Positions 26,143-38,121 are shown, counted from the first letter of the stretch. The stretch: DNA of 64,000 nucleotides from Candidatus Rhodoblastus alkanivorans (GCF_022760755.1 NZ_JAIVFP010000001.1:2956001-3020000), one strand, 5' to 3'. Program-made: numbers and translations. Notes: generated by a model not told the origin, from the sequence alone.

Positions 26143-28077
26143 TCACGCCCCGCGCATATCCGGCGGCGTCCCTTCCAGCGTCAGCGAAGCCAGAGCCTCG
26201 TCGAGTGTCGCAAAGGTCTGCGCCTGCGAGCCGAGGCGGCGGATGGAGACGGTGCGGTCCGCCGCCTCCTTGCGGCCGACCACCAGCAGCACCGGGATCT
26301 TGGCGAGCGACAATTCGCGCACCTTGTAATTGATCTTCTCGTTGCGCAGGTCGGTCTCGACGCGCAGGCCCTTCTTGCGGGCGAGCGCGGCGATTTCGAG
26401 CGCGAAATCGTCGGCGTCGGAGGTGATGGTGCAGATCGTCGCCTGGACCGGCGACAGCCACAACGGCAGGTGGCCGGCGAAATGCTCGATCAATATGCCG
26501 GTAAAACGCTCCAGCGAGCCGAAAATGGCGCGATGGATCATGACCGGGGTCTGCTTTTCGGAATCCTGACCGATATAGAAGGCGCCGAAGCGGCCCGGCA
26601 GGTTGAAATCGACCTGGGTCGTGCCGCATTGCCATTCGCGGCCGATGGCGTCGCGCAAGGTATATTCGAGTTTTGGGCCGTAAAAGGCGCCCTCGCCCGG
26701 ATTGATCCCGGTTTTCACGCCCTGCGCGGCCAGCAGGTCGAGCACCTTATGCAAGGCCGCTTCCGCCTTGTCCCAGCCTTCGTCCCCGCCGACGCGCTTT
26801 TCCGGCCGGGTCGAGAGTTTCACGACAATATCGTCAAAACCGAAATCCTTGTAGATGGTCATGACCATGTCGTTGATCTTCATGGCTTCCGCCATGATCT
26901 GATCTTCGGTGCAGAAGATATGGGCGTCGTCCTGGGTGAAGGCGCGCACCCGCATCATGCCGTGGATCGCGCCCGAGGGTTCGTAGCGATGCACGATGCC
27001 GAATTCCGCAATCTTCATAGGGAGATCGCGGTAGGACTTCAGACCGTTCTTAAAGATCTGCACATGGCCGGGGCAGTTCATCGGCTTCAGTGCGAAAACC
27101 CGTTCATCTTCCGTCTTGGTGATGAACATATTCTCGCGATAGGTCTGCCAATGGCCTGAAGTCTCCCACAAAGCGCGGTCGAGCACCTGGGGCGTATTGA
27201 CCTCGATATAGCCCGCTTCCTGCTGGCGGCGGCGCATGAAGGAAATCAGGGTCTGGAACAGGGTCCAGCCCTTGGGGTGCCAGAAGATCGTGCCCGGCCC
27301 CTCCTCCTGGAAATGGAACAGGTCCATCTCGCGGCCCAGGCGGCGATGATCGCGGCGCTCGGCCTCCTCGATCTGCTTCAGGTAAGCGTCGAGGTCTTCC
27401 TGTCTGGCGAAGGCGGTGGCGTAGATGCGCTGGAGCATCGGTTTTGTGGAATCGCCGCGCCAATAGGCGCCCGCCACCTTCATCAGCTTGAAGGCGTTGC
27501 CGATCTTGCCGGTCGAGGGCATGTGCGGGCCGCGGCACAGGTCGAGCCATTCGCCCTGGCGATAGACCGAAATCTTCTGGTCGGCCGGGATCGTCTCGAC
27601 CAGTTCGACCTTGAAGGCCTCGCCCTGTTTTTCGAAATAATTCACGGCCTCGTCGCGGGTCCATTCCTCGCGCACGATCGGCTTGTCGGCGGCGACGATC
27701 TCCCGCATCTTCCTTTCGATCGCCGCGAAATCCTCGGGGGTGAAGGGCTCGGCGCGGTAGAAATCGTAATAAAAGCCGTTCTCGATCACCGGGCCGATGG
27801 TGACCTGCGTGCCGGGATAAATCGCCTGGACGGCGTCGGCCAGCACATGGGCGGCGTCGTGGCGGATCAGTTCGAGCGCGCGGGGATCGTCCCGGTTCAG
27901 GAATTCGACCTGGGCGTCGGCGTGAATGGGGGTCGCGACGTCCACCATATTGCCGTCGAGCATCATGGCGACGGTCTTCCTCGCCAGCGAGGGGGAAATG
28001 GCCTTCGCGATATCGAGGCCGGAAACGCCTGCGTCATAGGCGCGCGAGGCGCCGTCGGGGAAAGTCACATTGATCAT
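26143..28077 (-). CDS. thrS: Threonyl-tRNA synthetase
   Basis: 644 residues from the ATG at 28077, which has GGAG with 6-bp spacing and begins [11 protein letters not shown] as usual. An N-terminal TGS domain is followed by the editing domain with [10 protein letters not shown] and CRGPH, which clears mischarged Ser-tRNA(Thr). The class II catalytic core has motif 2 in [23 protein letters not shown], motif 3 near the end and the catalytic zinc residues. The anticodon-binding domain ends the protein. All expected residues appear present. The 44-bp repeat cluster lies 118 bp upstream, in the divergent promoter region. Confidence 0.97.
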   Translation of the reverse strand: MINVTFPDGASRAYDAGVSGLDIAKAISPSLARKTVAMMLDGNMVDVATPIHADAQVEFLNRDDPRALELIRHDAAHVLADAVQAIYPGTQVTIGPVIENGFYYDFYRAEPFTPEDFAAIERKMREIVAADKPIVREEWTRDEAVNYFEKQGEAFKVELVETIPADQKISVYRQGEWLDLCRGPHMPSTGKIGNAFKLMKVAGAYWRGDSTKPMLQRIYATAFARQEDLDAYLKQIEEAERRDHRRLGREMDLFHFQEEGPGTIFWHPKGWTLFQTLISFMRRRQQEAGYIEVNTPQVLDRALWETSGHWQTYRENMFITKTEDERVFALKPMNCPGHVQIFKNGLKSYRDLPMKIAEFGIVHRYEPSGAIHGMMRVRAFTQDDAHIFCTEDQIMAEAMKINDMVMTIYKDFGFDDIVVKLSTRPEKRVGGDEGWDKAEAALHKVLDLLAAQGVKTGINPGEGAFYGPKLEYTLRDAIGREWQCGTTQVDFNLPGRFGAFYIGQDSEKQTPVMIHRAIFGSLERFTGILIEHFAGHLPLWLSPVQATICTITSDADDFALEIAALARKKGLRVETDLRNEKINYKVRELSLAKIPVLLVVGRKEAADRTVSIRRLGSQAQTFATLDEALASLTLEGTPPDMRGA

Positions 28078-28194
28078 GTCATTCTCCATGCTCACTCGCC
28101 GTGACGAGCCGGCGTAAGCTGTTTGCGGAACCGCTTTCCTATCGCGATTTGGCGGAAGAGCGCAATGCGGCGTAACGCTTGAAAAAATTACCAA

Positions 28195-28365
28195 GCGAGC
28201 GGTTGGCGTACGCCAGAGCTAGCGCTCGACTCAGCTCAGCGAGCGGTTGGCGTACGCCAGAGCTAGCGCTCGACTCAGCTCAGCGAGCGGTTGGCGTACG
28301 CCAGAGCTAGCGCTCGACTCTGCCCAGCGAGCGGTTGGCGCATGCCGGCGCCAGCCCTCAAAAGT
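28195..28365. repeat. tandem 44-bp intergenic repeats (family B) with a hybrid last unit
   Basis: Three near-identical 44-bp units start at 28195, 28239 and 28283, each GCGAGCGGTTGGCGTACGCC followed by AGAGCTAGCGCTCGACTC. TGGCGTACGCCA is a perfect 12-bp palindrome and the flanking CGAGCG/CGCTCG also pair, so each unit can fold. The fourth unit from 28327 switches to GGCGCATGCCGG and ends CTCAAAAGTTGA, which is the form of family A at 22151. It sits between thrS and the divergent membrane-protein gene. Confidence 0.88.
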
Positions 28366-28403
28366 TGACGCGCGCGCGCCGCCTGCGGCAAAGTGCGCCC
28401 CCT

Positions 28404-29294
28404 GTGAACGGGATTTTGGCGCAAGTGGGTAGCTGGAAATATCACATCAAGATCGCTCTGCTGGCCGCGATGGCGACTTTGGCGGCGGCCTTCGGCAGTT
28501 GGTTTCTCGCCACCGGAGGGCAAACGCCGGCCCCGGCCGAGCCGCCGCTCGCCGCCAAGCCGGTGCTGACGACGCCGGTCGTGGTCGACGCGAAATCCGT
28601 GCCCAGCCCTCCGGCCGAGGCGCCGGTAGATTTCCAGAAACGCGCGGCGCTGGAATACAAGCTGAAAAAAGCTCCGGAATTTGCGCCTTTTCTGACCAAG
28701 CTTCGCGTGCTTTACCCGTCCGACTACGACAGTGCGGTGAAGCTCGCCCTGGCGCAGGGCGTCGAGACGCGTGACGACGCCCCCGACATGTTCGTGGGCC
28801 TCGCCGTCCAGACGTTGCGACGCAATCGCGGCCTCATGGGCGCCAAGGCCGGCGCCGCCGCGCTCGACAAGCTGTTCGACGTCCACGAGAAAGTGCTGAA
28901 ACAACTGGCCGCTACCGATCCCGCGCTCTGCGTCGATTTCCTCAACGGCGCTCCGGCCGACCGTTTCGCCGCCTTCTCCGGCGCCCACCGCGCGCTGATG
29001 GCGGAGGAGGCGCTCGCCGGCCTCCAAGCGATCGATGACGGCGCGCACAAGAGGATAGACCGCGAGGCGCCCACCTCCGCGGATTTCGACGAACTCGAAA
29101 AGCTGATGGTGTCCAAGGGCGTCGACAAGGCCGGCGTGACCCTTCTGCTCGACGGCAAGACGCCCAACCATCCGATGACGGACGCCCTGCAATGCCAGAA
29201 CGGCCTCATCTATCTCGACGCGATGAAAGCCCTGCCCGACCAGGAGCGCCTGCGCCTCTACGCCCTGGCGCTGGAAGTCATGGCGCATGAGTGA
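28404..29294 (+). CDS. Hypothetical membrane-anchored protein
   Basis: About 296 residues if started at the GTG at 28404. One N-terminal hydrophobic segment, HIKIALLAAMATLAAAFGSWFLA, probably anchors it in the inner membrane with the rest in the periplasm. A proline/alanine-rich linker follows, then a mostly helical domain of about 230 residues. The domain contains an ALCVDFLNG segment and a cysteine in ALQCQNGLIYLDAM. No named family is recognised. The start is uncertain: the frame is open back into the 44-bp repeats, but that part is unlikely to be translated, and a GTG at 28428 is an alternative. Confidence 0.6.
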   Translation: MNGILAQVGSWKYHIKIALLAAMATLAAAFGSWFLATGGQTPAPAEPPLAAKPVLTTPVVVDAKSVPSPPAEAPVDFQKRAALEYKLKKAPEFAPFLTKLRVLYPSDYDSAVKLALAQGVETRDDAPDMFVGLAVQTLRRNRGLMGAKAGAAALDKLFDVHEKVLKQLAATDPALCVDFLNGAPADRFAAFSGAHRALMAEEALAGLQAIDDGAHKRIDREAPTSADFDELEKLMVSKGVDKAGVTLLLDGKTPNHPMTDALQCQNGLIYLDAMKALPDQERLRLYALALEVMAHE

Positions 29295-29386
29295 GCTTGG
29301 GCCGCTCGTCGCCGCGATCTGCGATCCGATAGCCCTGAAACAACCGATAGAGGGCGGCCTCCAGGGCTCCTGCGGTTAACCGAACA

Positions 29387-29415
29387 TTGACTTTTGAACG
29401 GTTCAAACCGAAGAT
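29387..29415 (+). promoter_or_regulatory. candidate promoter of the first PAS kinase, with overlapping palindrome
   Basis: TTGACT (29387-29392), 17 bp, then GAAGAT (29410-29415). The same arrangement, TTGACT-N17-GAAAAT, lies upstream of the paralogous kinase, and both are preceded by ACA. Within the spacer here is a 15-bp perfect palindrome TTTGAAC-G-GTTCAAA (29393-29407), a likely operator that the second promoter lacks. Confidence 0.5.
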
Positions 29416-29486
29416 TCCGGCTCGTCGCCTGAAGTCGCAGGCGCTCGTCGGCGCCGAAGAATAGTTTGTTCGATGAGGCGTTGGCT

Positions 29487-31022
29487 ATGTCGGCTCTCGA
29501 TTCGGAGGATTACCACGCCGATGGGTCGTGGCTGAAGAAGCGATTGTGGGCGCTCACGAGCAGACCCGAAGCCTGGCCTCTGAGTTCGCGTCTCGGCGCC
29601 GCCGCCCTCGTCGTTCTCATCGCGCTGCTGTTGCGCTTCGGCTTGTTCAAAGACCATAGCGGCGACGTTTACCTGACCTTTTTCCCGGCGGTCGCGATCG
29701 CAATCATTGTCGGCGGATCGGCCGGCGGGGTGCTGGCCGTCGCGCTTTCTGTCCTGGCGATCGAGCTGTGGGTCAATCCTTACGACCAACTCGGAGAATG
29801 GGTGGCTCTCGCCGTCTTCATGATTGGCGCCGCCATCATCGCCCTTGCCCTCCGGCTTGTGCATTACGCGCTCACCATCAACCTGAGCCGCGAATTTCAG
29901 CGGCGACGGAATGCGCAATTGAAGGCGATCGTCGACACGGCGCTGGAAGGAATGATCACCTACGACAAGCAGGGCGTCCTCCAATACGCCAATCCCGCGG
30001 CGTGCGAGATTTATGGCTACGAGGCTTCCGAATTGGTCGGCCTCAACGTCAAATCATTGATGCCGGACTCCGAAAGCGCCCGGCAGGAGGGCATTATCGT
30101 CACCGATCTGGACGCCGACGAGAAAAAAATCATCGGGCGCCGCCGCAGGGTTTTGGGACGGCGCAAGCAAGGCGAAATCGTCCCGACCGAACTGACGGTC
30201 AACGAGGCGTCGTTCGGCGACGGGGAAATCCTGTTCGTCGGCATGATGCGCGACCTGAGCGCGCTGGAGCGCGAGAAGGCCCGGGCCGACGCATTGCGCG
30301 ACAAATTGTTTCACGCCAGCCGGCTCAACGACATGAGCGAGGTGGTGGAGTCGCTGGCGCATGACGTCGCCCAGCCGCTCACGGCAATTGCGAATTTTCT
30401 CGCGGCCGCCAGACGCATGCCCGGGGCCGCGGATCTCCGCGGCGCCGACGGCGTGCTCGTCAAGGCCGAAAATCAGGCCAAACGCGCGTCGGACATTCTT
30501 GGGCGATTACGCGGCTTTATCGAGAAGCGCTCGCCGGAACGAGCGCCCGAAGATCTGCACCGTCTGATCGAGGCGGCGCTTGGTCTGGCCTATCTTGGCG
30601 ACGCGGAAAAAGCGCCGCAAATCGAATTGCGCGAGATCGGCGCGGCCATCGATGTCAATGTCGACCGCATTCAAATTCAACAGGTGATCATCAATTTCCT
30701 GCGCAACGCGGCGGAGGCGGCCATGGACGCGCTTATACCCAAAATCGTCGTGGAGACTTCGATCGACAATCACGGCCGAATATGCGTGAGCGTGGAGGAC
30801 AATGGGTCCGGGGTCGATCCGGAGGTCGCCGGAAAACTGTTCGAACCCTTTGTGTCCACAAAAACGTCGGGCATGGGCATTGGCCTGTCCTTGTGCAAAT
30901 CGATTATCGAAAGCCATGGCGGCGAGATCGGCTACCGCCCGGCCAATCCCCGCGGCTCCGTCTTCTTTTTTGCTTTGCCGATCCTCGCCCAGGAAGGACA
31001 GCCACGGTTAAAGGGCGCGTGA
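29487..31022 (+). CDS. FixL-like PAS histidine kinase lacking the heme-ligand histidine
   Basis: 511 residues from the ATG at 29487 (GAGG 8 bp upstream). Residues 38-135 form a DUF4118-type membrane domain of about four helices. A PAS domain (about 148-265) closely resembles the FixL heme-PAS, keeping MPDSES, the IIGRRR arginine (R220) and FVGMMRDLS. However, the proximal heme ligand position is glutamine (ARQEG, Q200), not histidine. The kinase has phosphoacceptor H292 in AHDVAQPLTAIANF, then N (NFLRNAAEA), G1 (DNGSGV) and G2 (GMGIGLSL) boxes. No response regulator is adjacent. Its tandem paralogue retains the histidine, so this copy probably senses something else or works without heme. Confidence 0.88.
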   Translation: MSALDSEDYHADGSWLKKRLWALTSRPEAWPLSSRLGAAALVVLIALLLRFGLFKDHSGDVYLTFFPAVAIAIIVGGSAGGVLAVALSVLAIELWVNPYDQLGEWVALAVFMIGAAIIALALRLVHYALTINLSREFQRRRNAQLKAIVDTALEGMITYDKQGVLQYANPAACEIYGYEASELVGLNVKSLMPDSESARQEGIIVTDLDADEKKIIGRRRRVLGRRKQGEIVPTELTVNEASFGDGEILFVGMMRDLSALEREKARADALRDKLFHASRLNDMSEVVESLAHDVAQPLTAIANFLAAARRMPGAADLRGADGVLVKAENQAKRASDILGRLRGFIEKRSPERAPEDLHRLIEAALGLAYLGDAEKAPQIELREIGAAIDVNVDRIQIQQVIINFLRNAAEAAMDALIPKIVVETSIDNHGRICVSVEDNGSGVDPEVAGKLFEPFVSTKTSGMGIGLSLCKSIIESHGGEIGYRPANPRGSVFFFALPILAQEGQPRLKGA

Positions 31023-31077
31023 GAAGCCGCCTCGCCGCCCGACCGGGCCCTCACGGAATTGCGGTCGTGTTTAAACA

Positions 31078-31106
31078 TTGACTTATAAGTCCCTGAGGTT
31101 GAAAAT
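31078..31106 (+). promoter_or_regulatory. candidate promoter of the second PAS kinase
   Basis: TTGACT (31078-31083), 17 bp, then GAAAAT (31101-31106). It shares the ACATTGACTT core with the promoter of the upstream paralogue, which supports both. The region around it is markedly AT-rich. Confidence 0.45.
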
Positions 31107-31176
31107 TTATTTTGTTAATTTTCGACGCGGCCTCGTCAGCGTTGCCGTACGATTTTAATTTTCGTGAGCCTTTGCC

Positions 31177-32724
31177 ATGCTGTCGACAGATCCGCAGGGG
31201 CGCGGCGCGAATTTGCCCTGGTTGCTCAGGCTCTCGCGGGCGTTCGCCGGCGCTGCTGAGGTCTGGCCTTTGCCCTGGCGCCTTGGCCTTGCCGCGTTCA
31301 TCGTTCTCGCTGCATTTTTATTGCGGGTCGCCTTTTTCGGAAGCCAACGCGAAGACGCCTTCATAACTTTTTTTCCGGCCGTCGCGCTCGCGTTCGGCGA
31401 GGGCGGACTGTTTGGGGGCGCGTTGGCCGCGCTGCTCTCGGTCTTTATCGTCGAACTGTGGATCAATCCTTTCAACGAACCTGTATCGGCTCCAATCCTC
31501 TTCCTGATCGGAAGCGCCCTCGTCGCCTATATGATCTGGCTTCTGCGCGATTCGCTCGCCGATCGAATGAGCCGCGACTTTGAACGGAAAGGGAATGCGC
31601 GGTTGATGGCGATCGTCGACGCCGCCCTGGAAGGGGTCATCGCCATCGACAAGCAAGGGTTCATCCAACACGTCAATGCCGCGGCGTGCGAAATGTTTGG
31701 TTACGAGGCCAGCGAATTGATCGGCCGCAACCTCGCGATGTTGATGCCGGAACCCGACAGCGCCCAACACGACGGTTATATCGCCAATTATTTGCGCACC
31801 GGCGAAAAAAAGATCATTGGGCGCCGCCGCACAGTCAATGGGCGGCGCAAGAATGGCGAAATCTTCGCCAAGGAGTTGACGGTCACCGAGACGTCCCTTG
31901 GCGACGAAGGTCAACTTTTCGTCGGCATGATGCGCGATCTCAGCGCATTCCAACGCGAGAAGGCCCAGGCGGACGAATTGCGCAACGAGTTGTCTCACGC
32001 CAATCGGCTCAATGAGATGGGCGAGGTGGTCGAGACTCTGGCCCATGACTTCGCTCAGCCGCTCACGGCGATCGCCAATTTCCTCGCCGCCGCCAGACGG
32101 CTTCCCGGCGCCGCGGAGTTCCATGCGATCGATGACCTGATCGCCAAAGCCGAACAGCATACCCAACGGGCTTCGGACATTCTCGTCCGGTTGCGCGGCT
32201 TCATCGAAAAGCATTCGCCCGAGCGCGCCCCCGAAAATTTGCATTGCGTGATCGAGTGCGCGTTGGATTTGGCCTGCCTGGGCGACGGCCACCGGGACGA
32301 ACGGATCGAATTGCGCGAAATCGACGACAAAATCGTCGTCGATATAGACCTCGTGCTTATCGAACAGGTTCTCGTCAATTTGCTGCGTAATGCGGCCGAG
32401 GCGACCAAAGATGCGTCGACGCCAAAAATCGTCATCGAGACGTCGCTGGAAAAGCCGCGCTATGTGCGTGTGAGCGTCTCCGACAATGGATCGGGCGTCG
32501 ATCCGGAGGCCGCTCCGAAGCTGTTCAAACCTTTCGCGTCGACAAAAAAAAGGGGGATGGGGCTCGGGCTGTCCCTGGCCAAGTCGATCGTCGAACGCCA
32601 CGGCGGCGAGATCGGCTACCATCCCGCCGATCCGCACGGCGCCGTCTTCTTTTTCACCTTGCCGATCTTCGCGCGGGAGGACGATGACGATCGAAGGACG
32701 GGCGAGACGTCCCGCGTCGATTGA
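31177..32724 (+). CDS. FixL-like PAS histidine kinase with heme-ligand histidine
   Basis: 515 residues, same architecture as the preceding kinase: four-helix DUF4118-type membrane domain (about 35-125), PAS (about 142-260), then kinase core with H290 in LAHDFAQPLTAIANF, N box NLLRNAAEA and G boxes DNGSGV and GMGLGLSL. The PAS domain reads MPEPDSAQHDGYIANY, placing H198 at the position of the FixL proximal heme ligand, and KIIGRRR places R218 at the FixL oxygen-switch arginine. Oxygen or another gas is thus a plausible signal. It lacks an adjacent FixJ. It arose with the upstream gene by tandem duplication. Binding of heme is inferred, not shown. Confidence 0.88.
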   Translation: MLSTDPQGRGANLPWLLRLSRAFAGAAEVWPLPWRLGLAAFIVLAAFLLRVAFFGSQREDAFITFFPAVALAFGEGGLFGGALAALLSVFIVELWINPFNEPVSAPILFLIGSALVAYMIWLLRDSLADRMSRDFERKGNARLMAIVDAALEGVIAIDKQGFIQHVNAAACEMFGYEASELIGRNLAMLMPEPDSAQHDGYIANYLRTGEKKIIGRRRTVNGRRKNGEIFAKELTVTETSLGDEGQLFVGMMRDLSAFQREKAQADELRNELSHANRLNEMGEVVETLAHDFAQPLTAIANFLAAARRLPGAAEFHAIDDLIAKAEQHTQRASDILVRLRGFIEKHSPERAPENLHCVIECALDLACLGDGHRDERIELREIDDKIVVDIDLVLIEQVLVNLLRNAAEATKDASTPKIVIETSLEKPRYVRVSVSDNGSGVDPEAAPKLFKPFASTKKRGMGLGLSLAKSIVERHGGEIGYHPADPHGAVFFFTLPIFAREDDDDRRTGETSRVD

Positions 32725-32733
32725 CCTCGCGGG

Positions 32734-33087
32734 CTAGGCGCCGCCTTCCTTTCCATCTTCCTGCTCGACCGCCTCGCAGACCGGCCGCTTGCGCCACGAA
32801 CCGTAACGCCATGGATGCAGGGCGTCGGCGCCCCGCGGCAGGCTCGGCGGAACCGGGTCGAAACCGGAATCGCCTAAAGGATGGCAGCGGCAGATGCGCG
32901 CGAACCCCATCCAGCCGCCGCCCCACAGGCCGTGGCGCGCGATCGCATCGTCCATATAGGCCGAGCAGGTCGGCAGATAGCGGCAATTGCGCCCCGCGAC
33001 GCTCGACAGGGTGACGCGATAGAGCTGAATCAAGCCCCGCGCCAGCAAAGCCGGCGTTTTCGTCAGGACGGAGGCGTTTTTGGGCAA
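32734..33087 (-). CDS. yidD: Membrane protein insertion efficiency factor YidD
   Basis: About 117 residues from a TTG at 33087 with GAGG 7 bp upstream. Family motifs are all present: LIQLYRVTLS, CRYLPTCSAYMDDAIARHG and RCHPLGDSGFDPVP. The small amphipathic protein sits at the inner membrane near YidC and aids insertion. An ATG at 33207 in the same frame would add 40 unrelated residues. It is not beside rnpA-rpmH here. It is convergent with the second PAS kinase, 9 bp apart. Confidence 0.92.
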   Translation of the reverse strand: MPKNASVLTKTPALLARGLIQLYRVTLSSVAGRNCRYLPTCSAYMDDAIARHGLWGGGWMGFARICRCHPLGDSGFDPVPPSLPRGADALHPWRYGSWRKRPVCEAVEQEDGKEGGA

Positions 33088-33225
33088 GTCCTGTTCCTCA
33101 GCATGAGCCGCCGCACTGTTGCAAGAAAACGACGCCGACCACAACTTTGTTCGGGCAGGCCGAAACGCCTGTTCCCGAGTCTTCGCCGCTGTTACAAATA
33201 ATGGCAAGATTAGGGGGACATTGTT

Positions 33226-34107
33226 TTGAAAATCTCATCGCGCGGCCTGTCCATCGCGGCCGCATTCCTCTCCGGCGCCGCCGGTCTCTGCCTGGGCGCG
33301 GCCGCTCGCGCGGACGAGTACAATCTGCCGTCCCTGATCACGCCGCCGCCGGGAACGACCGCGGACTGGATCGTCTCGGTTTCGGCCATGGGCGGCGTCG
33401 CGCCGAGCTTTCCCGGCGCCAAGACCTATTCCTTCTTCGGCCTCCCCGGCATATCGATCCGCCGCGCCGACCAACCCGAGCGTTTCAGCGCGCCCGACGA
33501 CAGCCTGAGCCTGACCGTCCTGCATAACGACTGGATCGCCGTCGGCCCGGCCGGGCGTTGGGTCAGCGACCGCAGTATCAAGAACTATCCCGAACTCTTC
33601 GGCCTCAATGACGTGAGCGCGTCGATCGAAGTCGGCGGTTTCGTGGAATTGACGCCGGTGTCCTGGGGCCGCATCCGCGCCGAAGTGCGCAAGGCGGTGT
33701 CGGGCTACGACGGCTGGGTCGCCATGCTCGGCGGCGACGTCTGGCAGAAATGGGGTCCGCTGACCCTGTCGATCGGCCCGCGCCTCGATTTCGGCAATGA
33801 CCAATATGCCTCCGCCTTCTTTTCGGTGGACCCCTGGCAGGCGGCGCTCAACCAATGGGCTGGTGGCCGGCTGACGGCCTATAACGCGACCGCCGGGCTG
33901 GTGGACGCCGGCTTCACGGTGGCCGCGCGCTACGACCTGTCGCCGGCTTGGCGCATCAGCGCCTATGGCACCTATCAGGCGCTGACCGGCAGCGTCGCCA
34001 ACAGCCCGGTCACCACCCAGGCCGGCTCGTCCAACCAGTTCGCCGCCGGCGTCGAGATCCGCTATAGCTTCCTGACCAAGGATCTCTACTGGATCCCGAA
34101 ATTCTAA
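33226..34107 (+). CDS. MipA/OmpV family outer-membrane protein
   Basis: 293 residues starting with TTG at 33226, which has AGGGGG 8 bp upstream. A signal peptide (SIAAAFLSGAAGLCLGAAARA) is followed by a beta-barrel of the MipA family: MGGVAPSFPGAKTY early, GPAGRW in the middle and the ending LYWIPKF with terminal Phe, as needed for outer-membrane assembly. MipA proteins scaffold murein enzymes in E. coli; many homologues are simply uncharacterised porin-like proteins. It is monocistronic and ends in a strong terminator. Confidence 0.88.
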   Translation: MKISSRGLSIAAAFLSGAAGLCLGAAARADEYNLPSLITPPPGTTADWIVSVSAMGGVAPSFPGAKTYSFFGLPGISIRRADQPERFSAPDDSLSLTVLHNDWIAVGPAGRWVSDRSIKNYPELFGLNDVSASIEVGGFVELTPVSWGRIRAEVRKAVSGYDGWVAMLGGDVWQKWGPLTLSIGPRLDFGNDQYASAFFSVDPWQAALNQWAGGRLTAYNATAGLVDAGFTVAARYDLSPAWRISAYGTYQALTGSVANSPVTTQAGSSNQFAAGVEIRYSFLTKDLYWIPKF

Positions 34108-34129
34108 AATTTCGGCGTCAGCTTTCCGC

Positions 34130-34169
34130 AAAAAACACGGCCCGGATTTGTCCGGGCCGTGTTTTTTTT
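34130..34169. terminator. bidirectional terminator between mipA-like and exoR-like genes
   Basis: AAAAAACACGGCCCGGA, loop TTTG, then TCCGGGCCGTGTTTTTTTT. The stem of 17 bp is flanked by A- and T-runs, so it can stop transcripts from both sides. It lies between two convergent genes. Confidence 0.93.
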
Positions 34170-34188
34170 GCGCGTTCAGAGGCTGAAA

Positions 34189-35010
34189 TCAGTCGCGCCG
34201 CTTCAGATGTTCTTCGAGATAGACCAGCGCGACCTGGCGGTCGTTGTCGTTGGCGACTTTCATGTCCTCGTCGTAAAGGGTCTTGACCCACCCCTGCCCC
34301 TTGCCGTTCGCCCCCTCGCGCGCTAGGGTCAGCCACATCAGGCCGCGCGCGCGCTGCACCGGGAGCCCATCGCCCGAGAAAAGCAGATGGCCGAGCAAGG
34401 CCTGGGATTCGACATGGCCCTTTTCGGCGGCGAGATAGAGCCAGCGCGCCGCCTGACGATTGTCCTTAATGAGGCCGGCGGCGCCATCCATGTAAAGCCG
34501 CGCGAGATTATATTGCGCGTTGGGATCGCCGAACATGGTCGCGGCATAGCGGAACATGCGCATGGCCCGATCGGGGTCCGGCTTGAGATGCGATCCGGGA
34601 ATGCCCTTGAGCTCGAACGCGCCGACGGCGACGAAGGCGCTGGCGACGACTGATTTTTCGCGCCAGTTCGTGTCATCGTCGGCATATTTGTCGACAATCT
34701 GCAGGAAATATTGATAGGCTTTGAAATCGTCGTGCGGCACGCCGTCGCCCGCCGCGTACATCTTGCCGAGTTTCCATTGCGCCAGCGGCTCGCCGCCGGC
34801 GGCCGCATATTTGAGCGCCTCGACCGACGAGGCAGCATTGCCGGCGCGGAAGCTCTCAAGCGCCGCTTCCAGCGCCTGGTGGGGATTCTTGAATATGTCG
34901 AGGGTCTTGCGCGAGGACGAAGAAGACGCGGCGCCGTCGAAGGCGAAAGCGGCCGCGCCGTTGCACATGGCAAACATGCACGCCAGAAAGATCCGCCCGA
35001 ACGCCACCAT
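34189..35010 (-). CDS. exoR: ExoR-like periplasmic Sel1-repeat protein
   Basis: 273 residues from the ATG at 35010, with signal peptide (FGRIFLACMFAMCNGAAAFA). Several Sel1/TPR-like repeats follow: AQWKLGKMYAAGDGVPHDDFKAYQYF, AQYNLARLYMDGAAG, SQALLGHLLFSGDG. Order and sequence match ExoR of rhizobia, which binds the sensor ExoS in the periplasm and holds back the ExoS/ChvI system controlling exopolysaccharide and motility. ExoS/ChvI are not in this window. The assignment rests on the FRAGN..AVEALKYAAAGG and MYAAGDGV blocks; another Sel1 protein is possible. Confidence 0.78.
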   Translation of the reverse strand: MVAFGRIFLACMFAMCNGAAAFAFDGAASSSSSRKTLDIFKNPHQALEAALESFRAGNAASSVEALKYAAAGGEPLAQWKLGKMYAAGDGVPHDDFKAYQYFLQIVDKYADDDTNWREKSVVASAFVAVGAFELKGIPGSHLKPDPDRAMRMFRYAATMFGDPNAQYNLARLYMDGAAGLIKDNRQAARWLYLAAEKGHVESQALLGHLLFSGDGLPVQRARGLMWLTLAREGANGKGQGWVKTLYDEDMKVANDNDRQVALVYLEEHLKRRD

Positions 35011-35346
35011 CACTCGCAGTCTCCCGACGCCCGCCCCAAGCGCCTTCGTCCCAAGCGCCAACGTCCTAAGTACTAGCTTCTCCTTTATGGCTGAATCGCG
35101 GCGGCGTGTTTTCAAACTTTGGGCTTTCTGAAGTTGAATTCCGGCTGTGGCGCCCAAGCCACAAAATGCGCCAAGGACACAGTTGCGACATCGCCGCCAA
35201 AATCTTGATTCGACGAAGTAAAATGAGGATCGCCGAAAAATGGCGCCAAAAAGCCAAGCGTGGGAGTCGCGAAGAATTGAATGCGAAAACCGGCGCGCGA
35301 TCCGGTCGCGGATCGCGCTGAACCATTCTCCGCCAGGAAAGGAAAA
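35011..35346. other. intergenic stretch between exoR-like and valS, no gene recognised
   Basis: 336 bp. The left part holds short direct repeats (CCCAAGCGCC twice near 35035-35060) upstream of the exoR-like gene. The right part contains a poorly GC-biased stretch near 35200-35240. Open frames here have no ribosome-binding site or similarity. Confidence 0.35.

Positions 35347-38121
<2,775 letters not shown>

Noticed and set aside
29393-29407. TTTGAACGGTTCAAA as a FixK/FNR box
   Set aside because: It lacks the TTGAT-N4-ATCAA pattern. It is reported only as a palindrome of unknown reader.
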